Of a stretch of 64,000 bases of DNA, positions 55,763 through 64,000 are shown one piece after another. The notes beneath the pieces are model-generated. The model was not told the origin of the DNA. It did not search any database and saw nothing but the letters and a program-made list of their open reading frames with translations. Source of the DNA: Hoplostethus atlanticus (lineage: Eukaryota > Chordata > Actinopteri > Trachichthyiformes > Trachichthyidae); NCBI GenBank assembly GCA_034670405.1, contig JAXDDX010000011.1:877001-941000 (forward strand). The letters are read 5' to 3'. The position numbers and the translations under genes were made by a program. Position 1 is the first letter of the stretch; each line of letters starts with the position of its first letter.

Positions 55763-55896
55763 TAAAATTTGCCATTCCCTGGGTAGAGCTACAATTTACC
55801 ATTACATTGGCCTTAGTTTGCTTCTGGGTGAGGAAATTTCATGTCCTAGTATTGCAATTTCTTTACTTCAACAATTTGTATTCCTTTCAGTTTCAC
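55763..55896 (+). repeat. Direct repeat copy B (pair at 54513-54667)
   Basis: Matches copy A almost base for base over about 130 bases apart from the shorter middle. Both copies end in a TTCCTTTCAG motif that resembles a splice acceptor. Not recognised as a known transposon family. The high identity implies either recent duplication or an active repeat. Confidence 0.93.
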
Positions 55897-55899
55897 AGT

Positions 55900-58246
55900 T
55901 TCATTATTGGTGTTTACCTCCATTTTACTTGTAGACAACCAGACACCTTTTCAAGTCAGTTGTTCTTGTGTGCACGGTGACACTGCTTTTCACAGGGTGA
56001 CAGGTGCTCTGTACCTCCACAATTACTTTTCAATTAGTGCAATGGGCATTTCTTGTGGTTGCCCGTTGCCGACTTTATTTTACAGCTCCGTGTTTTAGTC
56101 CATTAGCAACACCACTGCCGGAACGGAGCCGATAAACCATCTGGCCAGGCTCCTGAAAGAGATAGCAGCCACTTAATGGAGTGAAAAAGTAAAAGCAATT
56201 AATGTCACATTAGCACATCACTAATAAGGCCTGCCCTCCAGTATGCTGCAGCAAGAATAATCAGTTGGTTGGGACTGAGATGTGTCCCACCAACACATAG
56301 CTGTTAGCATTGACGCTGAGCTCTGAAGAAGTCCTATAAAGAGGATGTGAGACTTTTATTTTTTTACTATGGTATGCAGGTTAAATGAGAACAGCCACGC
56401 AAATGATCAGTTGATTTAGAATGTCTATAGAAATAAATACATAAATAAAAAAGGCTTTACTTATTTAAGTGATACTTTTGACACTAATTTCAATCTAAAC
56501 AAAAAATGAAATTCTGGAAAAGTAATCCGTACTGACAATTTACTCCCAGAGGTATCTAAAGACCTTTCATGTTGCTTATTGAGCTTAAAGGCAACAAAAG
56601 CTCAATGCTCACATTGTTATAGAAATTACAATGGATGTTCTTGGATTCTGCAAACCGGAACATGAACCGTGCACGGTCTTCTCCCGGACTCAATCAACCC
56701 CCCACATTGTTGTCATGACCTCTCTCACTTTCAGCTCTTGTCTTTGAACTGTAAGTCATACTTCAAACAACAGCAGCCGTCTCAAGAGCTTTTTTTTAAA
56801 ACAATACATGCCCTCTCCGGCTTGAATGAGGCTGGGGTTTTAAGATCTAGCTTAATTGTTGTCTTTTCCAGTGTTTAATTATAAAAACACCAAAGCACTG
56901 TCATTGCTGCTCTCTAATTCCACCACGTTCCGCTAATTATGTTGTGTTAATAGGGGTTTTTCTGTTATGGCGTCACACTCATTAACTCAGCGGTGACACT
57001 GCCCTAATTGGATAAGAAGCCATTAAGTCACTTTTCTTTGATTAAAGTTATTGGTTCCTTATAAACATCAACGCTGACACCAACCGGTTCTAACGACATG
57101 ACAACGTAAGTCACAGCCTCCAAGCTAAACATATGAACTATTATTCCATAGCAATAATGTTTCTACTTTTCTGGGAGACATTGGTGAGCTGTAACAAACT
57201 GATGCACGCTGCAGCACAACATTTCTGAATGTAATGTCACTGGCCAATGAGTTTGTATTGAAAATTCAAAGTCTATCTTATTAAAAATATCTCTGCTGTA
57301 CATACTGCCAGATAACAGCAACAAAAAAAAAGAATATTCTCACACAATGATTCGTTCTCTATCAAGGGAGATGTGTCACTTACGAGTGCATATTCTGTTG
57401 CAAATATAACGCAACTCTATAGGTCTGAAAAGAGAAGCTCCACAACCCTCCAAAATGTCAGACACTGCAGTATCATCACTCACAATAAATGGGCTTCTTT
57501 CTCTGGCTTCTCCCTTTGTCTTTTTGTGGTCCTCCTGGGTCTGGTGCACTGTGATGCTGTGAACTGATATGCAAATATTTAAAGCAGCTTGTAAAATACA
57601 ATATGGACTATTTTTTCCTCTCAGGTCAACTGAATAAGCAAGAAAGTGATGTCTCCTTCAGTGGCCCGTCGTGTTAACATCATGTAATAAAAATTCCTGA
57701 GTATTTATTTGTGCGGATTTCAACCTCATCTCATTTTAAGCTTAACCAAAAACCCAATCAGCCCCTGAAGCTGGGCATGCCATGTTGTTGTCAAATCAGT
57801 ATCACTATATAATACCAACCCTAAACATTAACATCAAGCAGACCTCCATTTAACACTAGGCCCAAAATAGACAGAAAACAGACTGACACCAGCACTGCCT
57901 TCCAATCCCCAATACCCCTGTTCCCATACCCAAACATGCCCTCAATTACCCTATGAGCGCCACATGTGCAACATCATTAATAAGATCCACTAATAATTGT
58001 GGCGAGCTCCATTGGCCGTGAGTGAGATTTGACTAATTACTGTAATTGTATTGGAGTCATGCTCATTAAATATGAAAATTGTGTTCTGTGGAATGACTAG
58101 CTTTTCATGATCAATCTTGTATGGACAGGCAAGAAATAAATTAGAGAACAGTTTCTCATTGTGCAATTAACTACAGCGCACACTGCACACACAACCACTT
58201 GCCACACCCCCCAGTCTGGTAATGTGTCTGTGTGTGTGCGCTCATG

Positions 58247-58291
<45 letters not shown>

Positions 58292-61200
58292 TGGCCACAT
58301 GTTTAGCTGTGGGTGTATTTTTGTGTTGTTTTGTTTTTACCTGTTTGCCATAACCTGTTGCTTATGAAGGGATAGGCTAAGGATATAAGCTACACTGGTG
58401 AGTGAAGTCATGGTGTAGTCTATAACAGGATTTGTCTGTTTTTCACATATACATCCAACATATTTTAGCCTTTTCAGATAATACCTCACCATCTAGCCTC
58501 TAGATGGTATTCTTTAAGTGAAAACAAAAACATTATTCTCTTACACTTACCCTCCATGCATATCAAACATCATACTTTTAAATGCAGAATGTGTTATTCA
58601 TAATTCTGCTTATCTCAAATGTGACAGCTCACATTTTAGTATATAGACCAACCCATTACAGCCTCTTTAAGTTATATGCAGCAACTCAATCTGTTGAACC
58701 CAGAGCCAGCCAGCTGCTCATATTAATCAAACAGCCCACTTCCCTTTATGACACAAAGCAAATAGTCATAAATGCTCTTATCAGCCTTTCTAATAGTTAC
58801 AATCAGATTCATGGTGGCATAAACTATTACATTTCAGCTTTATCATATCGAACAATCACTTCTTTTTCACGAGGCTCGTTTATAACCAGCGGACAGCTTG
58901 TTGCGTAATGAAATTCAAAGCAGTCTATCGGCATGAGGGATCTTCCACTCTGTTTACTCACATTTACATATATTTATGTGTATTTGTTTTTCAGCAACAT
59001 ACAAACAGGCATGATGAATGTATGGCTGTGGCCCCCCTGGGACAGGTGGCTCCATACAGAATGTATCTGAGGTCAGGAAAGTTGCAGCTTCACTGTGCCT
59101 CGGTCTGCTAAACATCTTAATACAGTATGGTCTCTTCACTAACCCAGTATTTGTTGTACGGACAAAAAAATGTCTTTAAAAATGTTCTCTTTTCATTACT
59201 GGTCTATAATCCACGTTGCAAAATATATAAATCTAATCACAACAGACTCTAAAAAAGGGGAAAAAAATATTGATTGTTGATTGAATTTTGAATATTTACC
59301 AGGAAAAGCCCCTGTCTTCTTCTGTCAATTTAATTTTCACAAGTAGCCAACAAGGAAATCCAAATAGCAGATGTATCGTTAAATGTTAGCATACACAATG
59401 TTGTTAAGCATGGATGTTTGCATCTTGTGAAAGACGCTGCAATAGATTCTTTACAATCAAACGTGAAGAAAATTTCGGGGACCTTTCTATTGTATACTGT
59501 AGCAATGCTTTGATTAATTAATTAATATTCCTCTCTCAAGGTCTTTTTATAAACCTCATCATTAATAAAAGCAGACATTCAATTAGCACCCAAATCTTGA
59601 TTGCCAATTTTGTCATAACAGTCTCCCATCCTATGCTTTTTTTTGGTTTGTTATAGCTGGAAGTATGGTGTGGGTAGGAAGAATTAACTAATTTCATTAA
59701 TCTAATTGTCATCGCTTTCAACCATCCCACTAATAAGTACAAATTAATATGATTAATCAATTTGACGACATAAACTCATTCAATTACAGTTTTTCAAAGG
59801 CAAGTGGGTGTGTTGGGGTGATAGGGAGGTACCGCGTGTGAAAGGAGGCAGGCAGTGGAGCAGCTTGCTCTGTGAAGAATCCAGCCCACAAAATTGAAGT
59901 TAAGTCAGGCAATTAGTCATTGTGAATGATAAATAAATGGTGATGAAATGTGGAGGGCAGATACCCCACAAACTACAGTTTCCTTTGATTCAGTGAAGTC
60001 TGCTCATTTCTAACAGACTGACTAAACCAGACATTCTCAATTTTTTTTTCATGCTACAGACGCCAAAATAGATTTGCATTGGGTCAGGATCCGGGTCCCT
60101 GGCATGAAAAGCCTTTCCCCGGGGACCCTCCGTTGAGAAGATTTTTGTTTTAAGATGTGATTTAGTGCCCAGCTCTCTATAATATATACGTGGAGAGATA
60201 ACAGTAGAGAGAGCCATTCTTAACTTCTACTATCTTAAGTAATTAAAATGTTCCTCAATTTGCTGAGTTACCTGAACTTCCACTCCCCCATTCCACTTTC
60301 ATATCAGTGTATCCACGTATTATTCATGAAATCGGGGCGTTATTTCTTATTTCCATAGTATCCATGAGGTAGAATTCAGGCGGTTTAGTACAAAGGGGAT
60401 TGGGTGCTTATGGGAACCGCCTCGTTTACAGAACTACATTGTTACATGTTACGATATGTATAGTGTGTGCCTCAACAACTACAACAGATACAGCTACATA
60501 TGAAAAGAAATATCTGATCTGAGAACTACATGTTCTACTACATAACCAGCATTTTCTACTCAGACACTGATCTCTAGCCCTTTTTTGTTTGTCCCTGTAA
60601 TTCTCCCTAATTCAAGTTAGGCTCCTGACTAAGATCATACAGCATTGATGGGTGTGAGGCCTACTTACTAAGAGCAGGTCCTGGGATCTGATTTGTACAT
60701 TTTAGATCTACTCTGCTGAGAGGAGATGTGCTGGCACAGCGATATGGGTGATGCCCTTTAATGCACTTGGTCTTATCAAGCCAGCATCGCCCTATTCAAA
60801 CCAGTGTTTGATTGAGCAGTGTGATGTTGTTTGGGTTTTACATTGGGGATAGTTTTTAGAGGCACCCTTCTCTAATTTGTGAAGTGGGGTATTACAAAGG
60901 AGACAATTAGACCCACGTTCGATTGGCGTATAGAAGCTTGGATGCTGACAGTGAAGAGAAGGCTTTCAAATGTCATACCAATTAATCTATCCAGCCATCA
61001 AACAATATTCTGGAAACAAAGTCAGGGGGGGCGATCAATCCGCATCACTTTTCCCCTCACCGGGTTATGGGAAAATTGATTTGTCAAACAAAGCATTTTG
61101 GAAGCAGCGCATGGATTTGTTTGGGATCCATTAGCCTCCATTGAGCATTTTGTTTAACATAGGATTTTCATCACAGAGAAAATGCAGTGTCCTCAATATT

Positions 61201-62700
61201 GTGAGCTACAACTTTACGATTTCTGATTTCTTTTTTCTTGCTTAGATAGCTTTGGAAAGTGCTGATCAAGATTTAAAAGACTACTAATGTATTTCATTGA
61301 AAATACAGGGCTCCTTTTTTTTTTCTTCTTTGATATGTAGATATATTCATGACAAAATATCAAAACGATATTATTTTGGCCTGTACAAACTATCCTCACC
61401 CAAAAATGATTCCTTTGTGCAATAAAATATTGCACAACTGATTTTATGCATTTCATTGATACCACACAAGCATGCAGTATATTGTGTAGCCCAATAATGC
61501 AGTGAACAATCAATCCCACCCCTCCCAAAGCACAAGGCATTAGTCCCCAGTATCAGTATTATTGTACACTGTGGGGCTATCCTGCCATTCTATACAGCGT
61601 GGCTGCCCTAAGCTGTATCATGCAATTCCCTATCCAGAGTATTGTTCTAAGACAGAACTGTATCACATTGTGCCCGTCATGCTGTTTTAGAGGGGAGAGA
61701 GCTTCCTCTATGGGATTTCTCCCACCCCCTTCCCCTGATAATGTATCTCTCCCTAAAGGCTAGGCCTCCGTGACCTTGTCTTATTCAACGAGGGCGTCTT
61801 GAGCAAAAGAACTGAATCCTGAATGGGCCAATTCCCCTCTTTTAACACCCCTTTAATGTCATCAGTGAAATATGAAGTCATTAGGCGATATTAAAACACT
61901 GCTGACAAACTAATTAACGGGAGACATTAAACAGGACGGGCTTGATTAATCCGCTTTAACGATTCTTTTTAAGTGGTTCTGGTCAAAATTAATACAGATT
62001 TACTGGTGATCTTAAGAAAAAAAATACTCTTATGTGTACCAGACCTCAAGGGCAATCTAAAGTCACTGGCCTTTTACCTCCCAAATGCTCTCCCTCCCAC
62101 CCTGCCCTCGCTGTTGCTTAACACTGACAAAGTCCTCTCATACAGTTGAAGAAGAACTCACACAGCTGGTCATTGGTTCTCTGACCACATGTCACTATAG
62201 GTGGTATGGACACACACATTCAAGAAAATATGGCCTATTTCAATAATAGAGATTCCAAATTAGTCATATGGAATATGAGTGTGGCTATTAAATTGCAATC
62301 ATTATATACATTAATGTCTTAAATATCATTATATTATTGTATGATTCTTAAGAAATCAAAAGTTCTGAATAATGCAAACTGCAGCCTGACACATTTCCAT
62401 ATGTCCTGGAAAAAGTAATTGGATTAATAGGTATAGTATAATAATACAGTTTATATTGGATTATTGCTGTTATTAGTATGATTATTGTTATTATTGTTGT
62501 TGTTGTTGCTGAGTTCATCACATCTATGAAGCTTAGACCGTTCCCTCTTGGGTAGAAATTTCTTTATAAATGTCTCCCTCTTGTGGAAATTAACATTGCG
62601 ACAAGGCACATGTTCAGAATTGGACCTAGGCACAGATCCAGGGTCAGCTGTTGGGGTCCTCAAATCATGATTGTATTTATCTGCTGTATTTGATCAAGGC
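55900..62700. other. Intergenic sequence upstream of ylpm1
   Basis: No gene recognised on either strand. It is mostly AT-rich unique sequence with a GT tract at 58248-58290 and a (TTG)n-like stretch near 62.48 kb. It may harbour conserved regulatory sequence that only alignment would reveal. Confidence 0.55.
58248..58290 (+). repeat. (GT)n microsatellite, intergenic
   Basis: About 20 uninterrupted GT units between esrrb and ylpm1. Confidence 0.95.
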
Positions 62701-62782
62701 TACTCAAATTGCCACCTTCAGAGATGAAGAGCCTTGTCGGTTTTCACTGCCACCTCTAGAGATGTAGTGGACGGTAAACTAA

Positions 62783-62915
62783 CCCCATACAAAAAAATAT
62801 ATGAAATACTATTGTATAATATAGTACATACTGTAGTAAAAGTACTAGAGTATAATGATGTGGTATGCTATAGTATTTTCAATATAGTATACTGGAGTAT
62901 TTTTTTCATATGGGG
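62783..62915. mobile_element. Small MITE-like element with CCCCATA terminal inverted repeats
   Basis: The left end CCCCATACAAAAAAATAT and the complement of the right end CCCCATATGAAAAAAATAC form terminal inverted repeats around an AT-rich interior full of TATAGTATACT-type palindromes. Length is 133 bases. No clear target-site duplication was seen, so the superfamily is undecided. Confidence 0.5.
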
Positions 62916-63239
62916 AATTGTTATGATATTCTTTATAAACTGTATATCAATGAAATCAGTATAGAGAGAGGTTTCCAGTTTTCTTCACCTCAAAGAAATG
63001 GAGGCTTTCCTTCTTGCAGAAAGGTCCAATATCCAACTCTTAGGAACAGGCCCACTTCTTGGTGGATGAAGGTTATCTCAAAATGGCCGCCATAGAATTG
63101 TGATGTTGTAGTCATGGAAACGAGTCAAATTACCTTTCAAATTACCTGTTGCCGTTACTTGTTCCACAATCTGTAGCTTATATGTGCAACCCACTGTTTG
63201 TACCACATACTTTTATCATGCACTACATGTATCTGACCT

Positions 63240-63581
63240 GAGACCGGCTAGAACAACTTTTACCGGATGCGATAGCGTACGACGGGTGACGTATTTCCGG
63301 GCCGTGTGGGCACTCTACTGTAGTAGGAACCATTCAGAAGAATCTTCATTTCCACGATCCTCCTTTTAACCCTTTTTTTCCTCTACGGGATGAGTATTGC
63401 TTAATGTAGAGGTATTATCTACAATCTTTATTTGTATGCGGCCTGGCTTAGCCGTGTGATGAAATTACTTCGCTTTTATGAACGATAGGTCAGCGTTAGG
63501 TAACTAACGTTAGCCTCGTTAGCCACACAGAGTCGGCTGTATGTGAGCACAAAGGCCTTGATATACCGCCCGCTTTCAAGG
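63240..63581 (+). promoter_or_regulatory. ylpm1: ylpm1 promoter and 5' UTR region
   Basis: CpG-containing sequence directly upstream of the ylpm1 start. It contains a CRE-like TGACGTA at 63287-63293 followed at once by ATTTCCGG at 63293-63300, an ETS site on the minus strand (CCGGAAAT). CRE plus ETS with no clear TATA box is typical of housekeeping promoters. The transcription start is probably within about 100-200 bases downstream. This is inference from motifs only. Confidence 0.55.
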
Positions 63582-64000
63582 ATGTATCCATCGTGGGGGA
63601 ATTATGGTGGCCATCAACCGCAAAACTTTGCCGGGCCTGGGCCCCGAAAGCCGGAGGGCGGTGTCCAGGCTCCTCCAACAGGGGGGTTCGGCGGCTTCGA
63701 GACCCCAGCGGCCGGGTCCCTTTTCTCCAGCCTGCAGGAGCAGCATCTCCAGCAAATGCAGCAGCTGCAGATGCTACATCAGAAACAGCTCCAGTCAGTG
63801 TTGCATCACAACAATACTGCAAGTGCTTACGATGATGGAGATGCAGGCGGATATTCCGGATCATCTTGGCAGTCTCAAGGACCAGGATACGCAGACACCG
63901 GTTTTGGAGCCCAGCCGTACCATAAACAAGAGGAGGCTCGGGCTCAGTCTGTGCGAGCCCCGCAGCGTCCTCAACAGGACCAGCCCCAGCCTCCACCGCC
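63582..64000 (+). CDS. ylpm1: YLP motif-containing protein 1 (ZAP3), N-terminal part, cut by window end
   Basis: The open frame starts with MYPSWGNYGG and runs 139 codons plus two bases to the edge. Human YLPM1 starts MYPNWGRYGG and soon has FREQHLAQLQQLQQMHQKQM; here residues 50-68 carry SLQEQHLQQMQQLQMLHQK, the same Q/L/H-rich segment, and then a proline/glutamine-rich run begins. YLPM1 is a nuclear protein that binds protein phosphatase 1 and is linked to telomerase and differentiation control; its C-terminal P-loop kinase-like domain lies outside this window. Start choice: an in-frame TAA at 63501-63503 lies upstream, no other in-frame ATG intervenes, and -3 is A. The gene shares human 14q24.3 with ESRRB, supporting both calls. 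Confidence 0.88.
   Translation, partial: MYPSWGNYGGHQPQNFAGPGPRKPEGGVQAPPTGGFGGFETPAAGSLFSSLQEQHLQQMQQLQMLHQKQLQSVLHHNNTASAYDDGDAGGYSGSSWQSQGPGYADTGFGAQPYHKQEEARAQSVRAPQRPQQDQPQPPP

Noticed and set aside
63496-63996. 166-residue open frame on the minus strand over ylpm1
   Set aside because: It is the antisense shadow of the ylpm1 coding start and promoter; the + strand frame matches YLPM1 clearly.

Overview
This is a vertebrate nuclear-genome window, almost certainly from a ray-finned (teleost-type) fish. The evidence is widely spaced small exons with GT-AG introns, abundant long CA/GT, CT and GA microsatellites, Tc1-like inverted-repeat elements, and short dispersed repeats of a kind common in fish genomes. 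I cannot name the species. There are no prokaryotic operons, CRISPR arrays, phage or plasmid genes. Nearly all short open frames in the window are chance or low-complexity translations.

Two genes are supported, both on the + strand. (1) A nearly complete estrogen-related receptor gene, best called esrrb (NR3B2), has seven coding exons between 14117 and about 44.9 kb. The upstream coding exon encodes MDVSELCIPDPLCYHNQ and joins in frame to a large exon with the A/B domain and first zinc finger. A 117-nt exon then carries the second zinc finger, and four more exons carry the hinge and ligand-binding domain. The ERR-beta call rests on that N-terminus, on beta/gamma-type ligand-pocket residues, on beta-like residues in the LBD, and on linkage to ylpm1, which shares human 14q24.3 with ESRRB. 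(2) The first coding part of ylpm1 (YLP motif-containing 1/ZAP3) begins at 63582 and runs off the window end, behind a compact promoter-like region.

Layout: 1-13.5 kb is non-coding upstream sequence with dispersed fish repeats, candidate regulatory motifs and microsatellites. 13.5-14.2 kb holds a promoter-like segment and the first recognised coding exon. 14.2-44.6 kb is mostly esrrb introns. 44.65-44.91 kb is the last coding exon. 45-63.2 kb is intergenic and holds two Tc1-like inverted-repeat elements, a short MITE-like element, a duplicated block of about 150 bp and a tRNA-SINE-like remnant. 63.2-64 kb is the ylpm1 promoter and start.

The most consequential observation is a single extra base in the last esrrb exon (near 44843). 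As written, it throws the conserved AF-2/helix-12 tail out of frame, although the expected tail is fully present one frame over and ends at its own stop. This is either an assembly or read error or a real allele. I saw no undescribed multi-gene system; the other leads are regulatory motifs, repeat elements and one orphan exon-like segment.
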